A stretch of 9,885 nt of DNA. It comes from Gallionellaceae bacterium (GTDB lineage: Bacteria; Pseudomonadota; Gammaproteobacteria; Burkholderiales; Gallionellaceae). Numbering within the stretch: the stretch's first letter is position 1; the number at the start of each line of letters is the position of its first letter. Below are positions 1 to 6,188 of this stretch, one piece after another. The position numbers and the translations under genes were made by a program. The stretch lies in NCBI GenBank assembly GCA_003151655.1, contig PLYB01000179.1:162-10046 (forward strand). Reading direction: 5' to 3'. Below the pieces are notes generated by a model. The model did not search any database and was not told where the DNA came from. It worked only from the letters and a program-made list of their open reading frames with translations.

Positions 1-125
1 GTATCCGTAATCTGTGGTTGATTTTAGTTAAAAACGGTTTTGAGTAAATATTTCCATTCGCGTTGATTTGCCAAGACTATTGAGTGTCTCAGTTGTGCTA
101 TCGGCAGCCACTGATGTTGGTAGCT
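1..125 (+). repeat. Left copy of a diverged inverted repeat
   Basis: Bases 1-24, beginning GTATCCGTAATC, match the reverse complement of 2718-2741 at 21 of 24 positions (differences at 7, 12 and 20). Further in, TGAGTGTC at 81-88 matches TGACTGTC at the same distance from the other end (7 of 8). TGTTGGTAGCT at 115-125 matches TGTTTGGTGAAGCT at nearly the same distance. The stretch between about 30 and 80 aligns poorly. Internal structure: GTTGATTT occurs twice (17-24 and 62-69), and GCCACT (107-112) pairs with AGTGGC (129-134). The repeat begins at the first base of the window, so it may continue upstream. Confidence 0.65.
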
Positions 126-333
126 ATGAGTGGCAGTTTATCTAAAGTAGTGCGGACATTGGCGAAAGCCGCAGATTGAAGAAGGTGTCTACAATGTTCC
201 CCAACCGAACTTTAGCCTGAGAACTCTGGCAGCCTATATAATTGCCGTCCGAGCTTGGTCAATTATATTTCAGGTTCGTTACCATAATGAATGCAGCAAA
301 AGCGCACACAGTATTTGGAATTAGGGTTAAGCC
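126..333. other. Non-coding leader of the two-gene cassette
   Basis: I see no convincing gene here. Together with the left repeat it makes 333 bp without a gene. It holds a second copy of a TGTCTAC/TGTCTC-type motif (186-192; the first is at 85-90), which recurs inverted at the right end as GTGGACA (2651-2657) and GGAGACA (2666-2672). It also holds the inverted repeat with a TATAAT hexamer at 236-268, described separately. TGGCAGTTTAT at 131-141 has a near copy in the same orientation at 2633-2644. Confidence 0.5.
236..268 (+). promoter_or_regulatory. Inverted repeat with embedded TATAAT, candidate promoter/operator of the cassette
   Basis: ATATAATTG (236-244) is perfectly inverted as CAATTATAT (260-268), with a 15-nt spacer. 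The left arm contains a perfect TATAAT hexamer at 237-242, about 90 bp upstream of the first ATG. No good -35 hexamer lies 16-18 bp further upstream, so either the promoter needs an activator or the TATAAT is fortuitous. The symmetry suggests binding of a dimeric regulator, possibly one encoded in the cassette. This is inference from symmetry only. Confidence 0.35.
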
Positions 334-1542
334 ATGAAACGATTCTCAGACACAGAACTGGAAATGCTACTCGATGATACGGAGTCTGACAGAGCAGAGC
401 GCAAGGAAAGCTTTAAAGGTGATGTGCCTAAAAAAGCACGCCAAGCTGTATGTGCCTTTTCCAATGATTTGCCTGGTCACAACGAGCCTGGCGTGTTATT
501 TATCGGAGCCAAGGATAACGGAACTCCATCGGGGCTGGATGTAAACGATCAGCTACTGCTTTCACTTGCAGATATGAAAACAGACGGCAATATTCTCCCG
601 TTACCAGTGATCACCGTAGAAAAGCGAATTTTGAAAGGTGCCGAGATGGCGGTGGTTACTGTCATGCCATCCGATATGCCACCAGTGAAGTTCGAAGGCC
701 GCATCTGGGTTCGTACCGGCCCACGACGATCCCTCGCCAATGAACAGGAAGAGCGTATTCTTAATGAAAAAAGACGATACAAAAATATTCCTTTCGATAT
801 CTGCCCTATTCCAACTGCGAAGATATCGGATCTTTCACGAGTAATTTTTGAGAACGAATTTTTGACAGCGGCGTTCGCAGCAGATGTCTTGGAAGCGAAT
901 GGCCGTACATATGAGGAACGCTTAGCATCATGCAAAATGATTGTCTCGCCTGATGACACAACCCCCACCGTGCTTGGCTTGCTTTCGATCGGTATTAGTC
1001 CGCAGGACTTTCTACCTGGATCGTATATCCAGTTTTTACGACTCGATGGGACTGAGTTGGATTCCCCAGTTATAGATGAAGGAGATTTAAGGGGAACGCT
1101 TGTTGGAATGCTTCGTCGCACAGAAGAAAAGCTAAACTCCCATAATCGTACAGCTATTGATATTACATCTGCGTCTACACACATTAGAGGGATGCCATAC
1201 CCTCCAGCTGCGATCCAGCAGATCTTGTACAACGCGGTACTTCACCGGACGTATGAAAGCACCAATACTCCTGTGCGGGTTTACTGGTTCAATGACCGTA
1301 TTGAAATTAACAGTCCTGGTGGTCCATATGGTAATGTCACCAGCGAAAACTTTGGCAAACCTGGTATCACGGACTACCGCAACCCGAATATTGGTGATGT
1401 ACTTAAAACCTTTGGTTTTATACAAGCATTCGGTCGAGGTATCGCCACGGCTAGAGGTGAAATGAAAAAAAATGGAAATCCAGATCCGGAATTCGAAACA
1501 AATCAAAGTGTAGTTGTATGCACGCTAAGGAGTAAGCAATGA
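334..1542 (+). CDS. AlbA_2 (Schlafen-type) domain / GHKL-type ATPase protein
   Basis: This 402-residue protein has two recognisable parts. Residues about 15-150 look like an AlbA_2 (Schlafen-type, nucleic-acid-binding) domain: ERKESF at 22-27 is the usual opening motif, followed by GVLFIGAKDNG (53-63) and WVRTGPRRS (125-133). Residues about 285-400 resemble the HATPase_c_4 domain: QQILYNAVLHRTY (295-307), NDRIEINSPGG (320-330), TDYRNPNIGDVL (347-358) and FGRGIA (366-371). The Glu usually four residues before the N-box Asn is Gln (Q296), so hydrolysis may be impaired. It ends soon after the ATPase domain, without the winged helix many relatives have. The ATG start has AGGG seven bases upstream. 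Its stop overlaps the next start (ATGA), so it is probably translationally coupled to the ParA-like gene. Relatives are annotated as transcriptional regulators or ATP-binding proteins; the function here is unknown. A defence or conflict role is inferred from domain type and context only. Confidence 0.8.
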   Translation: MKRFSDTELEMLLDDTESDRAERKESFKGDVPKKARQAVCAFSNDLPGHNEPGVLFIGAKDNGTPSGLDVNDQLLLSLADMKTDGNILPLPVITVEKRILKGAEMAVVTVMPSDMPPVKFEGRIWVRTGPRRSLANEQEERILNEKRRYKNIPFDICPIPTAKISDLSRVIFENEFLTAAFAADVLEANGRTYEERLASCKMIVSPDDTTPTVLGLLSIGISPQDFLPGSYIQFLRLDGTELDSPVIDEGDLRGTLVGMLRRTEEKLNSHNRTAIDITSASTHIRGMPYPPAAIQQILYNAVLHRTYESTNTPVRVYWFNDRIEINSPGGPYGNVTSENFGKPGITDYRNPNIGDVLKTFGFIQAFGRGIATARGEMKKNGNPDPEFETNQSVVVCTLRSKQ

Positions 1543-2558
1543 GAGCGCCCGTACTGACATTTTTTAATAATAAAGGCGGTGTAGGAAAAACTTCGCTGAT
1601 TTACCATCTTGCATGGATGTTTTCCAGTTTACGCAAACGTGTGGTGATAATTGATCTTGATCCGCAAGCCAACTTGACTGCGGCTTTTCTAGATGAAGAT
1701 AAAATCGAATCAATTTGGAGCCAGCAGAACATCGGCTCAACCATCTATCAGTGTGTTAAACCCCTGACGGGCGTAGGTGATATTTCCGAACCAATTCTTC
1801 AGAATATCGCCACGGATTTGTATCTACTGCCTGGTGACGTTAATCTATCAGGTTATGAAGATGCCTTGTCTGGTGAATGGCCAAACAGCATGGGCGACAA
1901 CAACCTGTATCGCCCAATGCGAATTCTCAGCTCGTTCTGGCAAGTTATGCAAATGGCAGCAACCAAAATACAAGCAGATATTATTTTGGTAGATATTGGC
2001 CCCAACCTCGGCGCAATCAACCGCTCTGTATTGGTGGCCACAGACTATGTTGTAATCCCGCTTGGAGCCGACCTTTTTTCCTTGCAAGGTTTAAAAAATC
2101 TGGGACCTACCTTGCGAAGCTGGAAAGGCCTCTGGCAGAAACGATTGGACAACTGGAATGGCAGCACAGAGAAACCCATGTTCCCAAACTTTCAGTTGCC
2201 ACTGGGATTGATGCAGCCTATTGGCTATCTATGTCAGCAACATGGTGTACGGCTGGATCGCCCAGTGAAAGCCTATGATAAGTGGGTGCAGCGTATTCCG
2301 CATGTCTACAGAGAATCAGTATTGAATAATGCTTTAGTGGCCGACAATATACGGCAGGAAGATGACCCGTATTGCCTAGCAACTATTAAGCATTACCGTA
2401 GCCTAATTCCAATGGCGCAAGAACATCGTAAACCAATTTTCGCGCTCACATCAGCTGATGGCGCAATAGGAAGTCATGCCAATGCTGTACAAGGTGCAAA
2501 ACAAGACTTTAAAGAGTTGGCATTAAAAATAGCAGCGCAAATACAAATGACTGTATGA
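1539..2558 (+). CDS. ParA/MinD-family ATPase (deviant Walker), orphan
   Basis: This is a 339-residue soluble P-loop ATPase of the ParA/Soj class. The deviant Walker A motif KGGVGKTS lies at residues 12-19, including the signature first Lys (K12). Switch I is DLDPQAN (39-45). The Walker B strand ends in LVDIGPN (150-156, D152), followed by DYVVIPLGADLFSLQG (169-184). After the ATPase core, residues about 240-339 form an extension with HYRSLIPMAQEHRKPIF (285-301) and ADGAIGSH (306-313), unlike short plasmid ParA proteins. A strong TAAGGAG (1526-1532) lies six bases before the ATG, inside the preceding gene, and the ATGA overlap supports coupled expression. Known ParA proteins dimerise on ATP and bind DNA to position cargo. 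There is no ParB or recognisable parS nearby, so ordinary partitioning is unlikely. A joint function with the AlbA_2-ATPase partner is inferred from the operon. Confidence 0.85.
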   Translation: MRAPVLTFFNNKGGVGKTSLIYHLAWMFSSLRKRVVIIDLDPQANLTAAFLDEDKIESIWSQQNIGSTIYQCVKPLTGVGDISEPILQNIATDLYLLPGDVNLSGYEDALSGEWPNSMGDNNLYRPMRILSSFWQVMQMAATKIQADIILVDIGPNLGAINRSVLVATDYVVIPLGADLFSLQGLKNLGPTLRSWKGLWQKRLDNWNGSTEKPMFPNFQLPLGLMQPIGYLCQQHGVRLDRPVKAYDKWVQRIPHVYRESVLNNALVADNIRQEDDPYCLATIKHYRSLIPMAQEHRKPIFALTSADGAIGSHANAVQGAKQDFKELALKIAAQIQMTV

Positions 2559-2613
2559 GGGCGGAGATACGTTCAAAAATACGGGGGATGTACTCCAAAT
2601 TGCGTACCCGGTG

Positions 2614-2741
2614 AGCTTCACCAAACACTGAATGGCAGTTTTATTGAGATGTGGACAGTCAAAGTGGAGACAGGGATCGGGTGTAACGGGTCGTTTTGAG
2701 ACGTTAACTAAAAAGCTAAATTAACCACAAATTATGGATAC
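2614..2741 (-). repeat. Right copy of the diverged inverted repeat
   Basis: Read on the - strand from 2741, it starts GTATCCATAATT and matches the window's first 24 bases at 21 positions. At 81-88 bases in (2654-2661) it has TGACTGTC. At about 115 bases in (2614-2627) it has TGTTTGGTGAAGCT, in register with the left copy. GGAGACA (2666-2672) and GTGGACA (2651-2657) are inverted counterparts of TGTCTC and TGTCTAC in the left end. Beyond 2741 the sequence CCCATAAAAACA could continue the repeat to a terminal ...ACA at 2752. That would match the TGT...ACA termini of many DDE transposons, but the left equivalent lies outside the window. Confidence 0.65.
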
Positions 2742-2784
2742 CCATAAAAACAACCGAAGTTAACTGTAAATAAAAAGAAATAAC

Positions 2785-2802
2785 GCGCTTTTTTTTAAGC
2801 GC
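2785..2802 (+). terminator. Small hairpin, possible weak intrinsic terminator
   Basis: GCGCTT (2785-2790) pairs with AAGCGC (2797-2802) around a six-T loop. Only a short TTTC follows on the + strand, so as a terminator for the cassette or an upstream transcript it would be weak. On the - strand it is followed by GTTATTTC, which is no better. Confidence 0.3.
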
Positions 2803-2902
2803 TTTCAGCCTTCTCCGTGTTGTCACCGTCTTCCACAGAGCCTGCGAAGAATACAGGCGACGTTACCGAAAACAACATTTTGCCGTAGAAAGCGCGTTGC
2901 CA

Positions 2903-2931
2903 ATGACGCGAGTTGGAAAGCGACCTACAAT
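2903..2931 (+). promoter_or_regulatory. Candidate sigma70 promoter of the PP0621-pilSR-ampD operon
   Basis: ATGACG (2903-2908; four of six matches to TTGACA) is 17 bp from TACAAT (2926-2931; five of six matches to TATAAT), 29 bp before the ATG at 2961. It overlaps the right arm of a small CGCGT/ACGCG inverted repeat. The call rests only on hexamer matching and position. Confidence 0.35.
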
Positions 2932-2960
2932 ACACAACTTGAATAAGGGAGTGTATTGAC

Positions 2961-3185
2961 ATGAGTCGCTTGATTTTTTTGTTTGCCATTGGTGCCGTTG
3001 TTTACTGGCTGCTTAAGTCGTACCTCAGGCAGCCGCCCAAAAAGGACATTTCGGAATCGTCCGAAGATATGGTGCGCTGTAGCCAATGCGGAGTCCATTT
3101 GCCGAAAAGTGAAAGCATTTTGGCAGGCGGCGAATTCTTTTGTTGCGAAGCGCACCGGCGCGAGCACGCAGAACGACACAAATAA
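2961..3185 (+). CDS. PP0621-family small membrane-anchored zinc-ribbon-like protein
   Basis: This 74-residue protein has one N-terminal hydrophobic segment (residues about 3-18, LIFLFAIGAVVYWLL) followed by a basic stretch, so it is probably a single-pass inner membrane anchor. The soluble tail has CSQCGVHLPKSE (40-51) and FFCCEAHRREH (59-69). C40, C43, C61 or C62 and H65 could bind a metal. This CxxCGxHxP...CCxxH pattern is the signature of the PP0621 family, whose function is unknown. The start is ATG with AAGGGAG nine bases upstream. The gene lies 5 bp before pilS, an arrangement that is common in betaproteobacteria and suggests a role near the Pil sensor or the membrane. That role is inference. 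Confidence 0.85.
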   Translation: MSRLIFLFAIGAVVYWLLKSYLRQPPKKDISESSEDMVRCSQCGVHLPKSESILAGGEFFCCEAHRREHAERHK

Positions 3186-3190
3186 TCCCC

Positions 3191-4825
3191 ATGCGGGATA
3201 ATCAACCGTCCTCCATTTGGCCGTTGTCCAAATTGCAAATAGCCGTGCCATCGGCGATGGAGGACTTGTGGCGCTCACTCTATTTCTTTGGCCTGTATCG
3301 ATTGATACTTGGCGGGCTGCTGCTGTTACTGGCGGCGGTATTTGGTCAGGCCTTATCACTCGACGCTTTCGAGCAGACATGGGCGCATCGCCTCTGCCTG
3401 CTGTATATTTTTCTGGTGTTGGTATCGTTAGTTGGCGTTAAAACAAGAAGCCCGCACTTCTCCTGGCAACTGGCATTTCAGGTAGGAACGGACATCGTTG
3501 TTATTTCAACGATGTCCTATTTCAACGGCGGGATTCAAAGCAATCTGGGAATGTTGTTGCTGGTGTCATTAGCTGCTGCCGGGCTGATTAGCCGTGGCGG
3601 ACGGATTACTCTATTTTATGCGGCGCTCGCCAGTATCGCCATCTTGCTGGAGCACGCCTATTCCGTACTGACCCAAGATGCCTCCGCCGCTCAATTTTTT
3701 CAGGCTGGAATATTAAGCGCGTCTTTTTTTGCGGTCGCATGGCTATCGCACACCCTGTCAAAATATGCCATTGCCAGTGAAAAACTGGCCATTAGCCGTG
3801 GCGTGGATTTATCCAACATGGCCGAGGCGAACCGGTTGATGATTCAGGACATGCCGGACGGGGTTGTGGTGGTGGACGAGCGGGGCGAAGTGCGCCAATT
3901 TAATCCCAGTGCAGAAAGGTTGCTGGGGTTTCCCTTTTTGGCGAATAGCAATAACGTGCTTGGCGCTTGTTCGCCATTGTTGGACGCAATGTTTTCGGCT
4001 TGGCGCCAGAACAAGGCGCTGGGCCACGAGGTGTTACGCTTGCCGTTGACTAACCGCTTGGTGCGTGTGCGATTTTTGCCGGTGCAACGCGAAGGCTTCT
4101 GGGGCGCGGTGATAGTGCTGGAAGATATACAGCGCGCGCAGGATCAGGCACAACAGGTAAAGCTTGCGGCACTGGGACGACTCACCGCCAATATCGCACA
4201 CGAGGTACGCAACCCGCTTTCATCCATCAGTTATGCGGCTGAGTTATTGCAGGAGGCGCAACACGATCCGGCGCAAGCGCGCCTCATTCAAATTATTTTG
4301 GATAACACGGCCCGTTTGAACCGCATCGTGCAGGATGTGATGCAATTGAACCGGCGTGACCGCGTAAATGCAGAAATGATCGATTTGGCCAAGCACTTGC
4401 CCGTATTTGCTGAAGAGTTATGTCATGCCAAGCGATTGCCGCAATCAACAATTGAGATTGTCGCCCCGTTAGAATGTAAAGTAAGCTTTGACCGGGGGCA
4501 TCTGGATCAAGTGTTATGGAATCTGGGGCAGAACGCTTTGCGCTATAGTCAGAACAAAATAGCTAGCGTCCAACTGCAGGTTGCGTTCTCGCCGGATAAT
4601 GGCCAGATCATTTTGGAGATAAAGAACGATGGTCCCGGAGTGGATGCGGAAACGGCGCTCAAACTGTTCGAGCCTTTTTTTACCACGGATGCGGGAGGGA
4701 CGGGTCTCGGATTGTTTATCGGACGGGAGTTATGTGAGGCAAATGGAGCGGTTTTGGAATATAAGCCGCAGGATGATGGCAAGACTTGTTTTCGCATTGT
4801 ATTTGGAGTGAATAATGGGTTCTGA
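3191..4825 (+). CDS. pilS: PilS-type sensor histidine kinase
   Basis: This 544-residue inner-membrane kinase pairs with PilR to control type IV pilin transcription. The N-terminus has about six hydrophobic segments (residues about 32-52, 67-84, 93-111, 118-134, 139-156 and 169-188). A PAS domain follows (about 212-312, with DMPDGVVVVDERGEV). The H-box is HEVRNPL with phospho-acceptor H337. The ATPase domain has the N-box WNLGQNAL (443-450), G1 box NDGPG (479-483), F-box FEPFF (493-497) and G2 box GGTGLGL (502-508). All catalytic motifs look intact and the length is normal for the family. I chose the ATG at 3191, 5 bp after the PP0621 stop. It has no clear Shine-Dalgarno, so translation may depend on coupling. 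A TTG at 3140 would extend the protein into the upstream gene and is unlikely. In known PilS the membrane domain senses PilA levels. Confidence 0.93.
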   Translation: MRDNQPSSIWPLSKLQIAVPSAMEDLWRSLYFFGLYRLILGGLLLLLAAVFGQALSLDAFEQTWAHRLCLLYIFLVLVSLVGVKTRSPHFSWQLAFQVGTDIVVISTMSYFNGGIQSNLGMLLLVSLAAAGLISRGGRITLFYAALASIAILLEHAYSVLTQDASAAQFFQAGILSASFFAVAWLSHTLSKYAIASEKLAISRGVDLSNMAEANRLMIQDMPDGVVVVDERGEVRQFNPSAERLLGFPFLANSNNVLGACSPLLDAMFSAWRQNKALGHEVLRLPLTNRLVRVRFLPVQREGFWGAVIVLEDIQRAQDQAQQVKLAALGRLTANIAHEVRNPLSSISYAAELLQEAQHDPAQARLIQIILDNTARLNRIVQDVMQLNRRDRVNAEMIDLAKHLPVFAEELCHAKRLPQSTIEIVAPLECKVSFDRGHLDQVLWNLGQNALRYSQNKIASVQLQVAFSPDNGQIILEIKNDGPGVDAETALKLFEPFFTTDAGGTGLGLFIGRELCEANGAVLEYKPQDDGKTCFRIVFGVNNGF

Positions 4826-6188
4826 TACACGGACTAAGCCGCATGTTCCCACAGTGCTGTTGGTAGATGATGAGCCGGATATTCTGGAATTGCTGGAATT
4901 GGCGCTGCTGCACATGGGGCTGGAAGTGCGACGTGCTTCCAATGTAGCAGAGGCGCGCCAACAGCTGGATAGTGCAGCTATTGATCTGTGTCTGACCGAT
5001 ATGCGCATGCCCGACGGAGAGGGCTTGGAATTGGTGCGCTATATCTTCGAGCGAAATCTCGATGTGCCGGTGGCAGTAATCACCGCACATGGCAACGCGG
5101 AAAATGCGGTAGCGGCGCTTAAGGCGGGCGCTTTCGATTATTTATCCAAACCCGTGGCTTTGGATCAACTGCGTGCTTTGGTGAAGTCCGCGCTTAAATT
5201 GCCGCAGGTTCACGCAGTAATAGATGCCAATGAGCGCGCTTTGCTGGGCTACTCACCCGCGATTCAACGCGTACGGGAATTAATCGAACGGGTAGCGCGC
5301 AGTCAGGCACCTGTCCATATAACTGGCGAATCGGGTAGCGGCAAAGAATTGGCCGCGCGCTTGATCGTGGAAAAAAGCTCACGCCATGATCAGCCTTTTG
5401 TCGCGGTGAATTGCGGTGCGATTCAGGAAACATTGATGGAAAGCGAGTTTTTCGGTTACCGCAAAGGAGCTTTTACCGGTGCGGACAGAGATAGGGACGG
5501 CTTTTTTCAAGCCGCCAATGGCGGCACGCTGTTACTGGATGAGGTGGCTGATCTGCCGCTGAATATGCAGGTAAAACTGCTGCGCGCAATTCAGGAAAAA
5601 AAAGTGCGCAAAGTCGGCGCGACGGAGGAAGAGCCTGTTGATGTGCGTATCATCAGTGCAACACACCACAATTTGGCCGAGCGTGTGCAACAAGGCCATT
5701 TCCGCCATGATCTTTATTATAGGCTTAACGTGATTTCATTGCAGATGCCCGCGTTGCGCGAGATGCGCGACGATATTGGAGATATGGCCAATCAGGTTTT
5801 GCAGCGACTGCATAGCGGTAACGACACGGTAAAGTTCTCCGCAGAGGCATTGCGCGCGATGGTCAATTATGATTTCCCCGGAAATGTGCGCGAGTTGGAA
5901 AATATTATCGAACGCGCTTTGGCCTTGCGTACGGGAGTGGAAATAATGCCGTCCGATCTGCAACTGGTAGCCGTGGAGACGCTTGGCAGAAAAGATAGCC
6001 CGGAATCGTTGAACAAGTTTCCTCGAGCTGACAATCTGGATCGCATTGAGCGTGAAGTAATTCTGGAGGCGCTTGCCCAAACGGACTTTAATCGTATCGC
6101 CGCAGCCAAGATTCTTGGCGTTACTTTCCGTGCTTTGCGTTATCGTATGGAGAGGCTGTCCATTACTGATAAGGACAAGGCAGATTGA
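4815..6188 (+). CDS. pilR: PilR-type sigma54-dependent response regulator
   Basis: This 457-residue NtrC-class activator has three domains. The receiver (about 12-125) has acidic D18/D19, phospho-acceptor D62 (TDMRMP) and K112. The AAA+ sigma54-interaction domain (about 145-370) has Walker A GESGSGKE (171-178), the GAFTGA loop (218-223) that contacts sigma54, and Walker B GGTLLLDEV (236-244). A Fis-type helix-turn-helix follows (about 410-450, NRIAAAKILGVTFRALRYR). All motifs are intact. PilS-P donates phosphate to D62; the activated protein drives pilA from a sigma54 promoter in the type IV pilus pathway. The start overlaps pilS by 11 nt, and GGAG (4805-4808) lies six bases before the ATG. 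The next gene overlaps its stop. No pilA is in the window, so the target lies elsewhere, as is common. Confidence 0.94.
   Translation: MGSDTRTKPHVPTVLLVDDEPDILELLELALLHMGLEVRRASNVAEARQQLDSAAIDLCLTDMRMPDGEGLELVRYIFERNLDVPVAVITAHGNAENAVAALKAGAFDYLSKPVALDQLRALVKSALKLPQVHAVIDANERALLGYSPAIQRVRELIERVARSQAPVHITGESGSGKELAARLIVEKSSRHDQPFVAVNCGAIQETLMESEFFGYRKGAFTGADRDRDGFFQAANGGTLLLDEVADLPLNMQVKLLRAIQEKKVRKVGATEEEPVDVRIISATHHNLAERVQQGHFRHDLYYRLNVISLQMPALREMRDDIGDMANQVLQRLHSGNDTVKFSAEALRAMVNYDFPGNVRELENIIERALALRTGVEIMPSDLQLVAVETLGRKDSPESLNKFPRADNLDRIEREVILEALAQTDFNRIAAAKILGVTFRALRYRMERLSITDKDKAD

Larger units (their letters stand above)
1..2741. mobile_element. Candidate repeat-bounded cassette carrying the AlbA_2-ATPase and ParA-like genes
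   Basis: Two diverged inverted repeats (about 1-125 and 2614-2741) enclose a two-gene operon. Seen directly: the outer 24 bp match at 21 positions, and inner motifs recur at matching distances from each end. The enclosed genes look more A/T-rich than the pil and nrd genes; the ParA-like gene has six ATA isoleucine codons in 339 residues, while nrdA has about three in 956. The cassette sits beside a conserved housekeeping block. Inference: these are ends of a non-autonomous transposon-like element, or two inverted copies of a miniature element, carrying cargo. No transposase, recombinase or clear target-site duplication is visible. The left boundary may lie outside the window. Alternatively the repeats are protein-binding sites for the encoded ParA system. 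Confidence 0.4.
2559..2960. other. Non-coding region between the cassette and the PP0621-pil operon
   Basis: About 400 bp without a convincing gene. It holds the right inverted repeat (2614-2741), then an A/T-rich stretch, a GCGCTT/AAGCGC hairpin (2785-2802), a weak promoter candidate (2903-2931) and the ribosome binding site AAGGGAG (2945-2951) of the next gene. AACGCGCTTT (2782-2791) is also exactly inverted as AAAGCGCGTT (2889-2898). CGCGT/ACGCG (2893-2897 and 2906-2910) could form a small hairpin. A 64-codon antisense reading frame crosses the region but lacks support. Confidence 0.5.

Noticed and set aside
549..1232. Antisense open frame of 227 codons inside the AlbA_2-ATPase gene
   Set aside because: It lies fully opposite a gene with clear domain motifs, has no recognisable motif of its own, and its composition fits a shadow frame.
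2562..2571. CGGAGATACG repeated at 9873-9882
   Set aside because: A 10-bp exact repeat in about 10 kb is expected many times by chance, and the contexts are unrelated.
2580..2612. Possible hairpin or terminator after the ParA-like gene (GGGGGATGTAC / GTACCCGG)
   Set aside because: The pairing is broken and no T run follows, so I do not call a terminator.
2795..2989. 64-codon antisense frame between the cassette and PP0621
   Set aside because: It has no domain or homology I recognise, overlaps the PP0621 ribosome site and start, and ends in the hairpin. It is probably chance.
3140..3190. Longer PilS starting at TTG 3140
   Set aside because: It would overlap PP0621 by over 40 bp and add a basic Ala/Arg-rich leader not expected in PilS. 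The ATG at 3191 fits the operon spacing.
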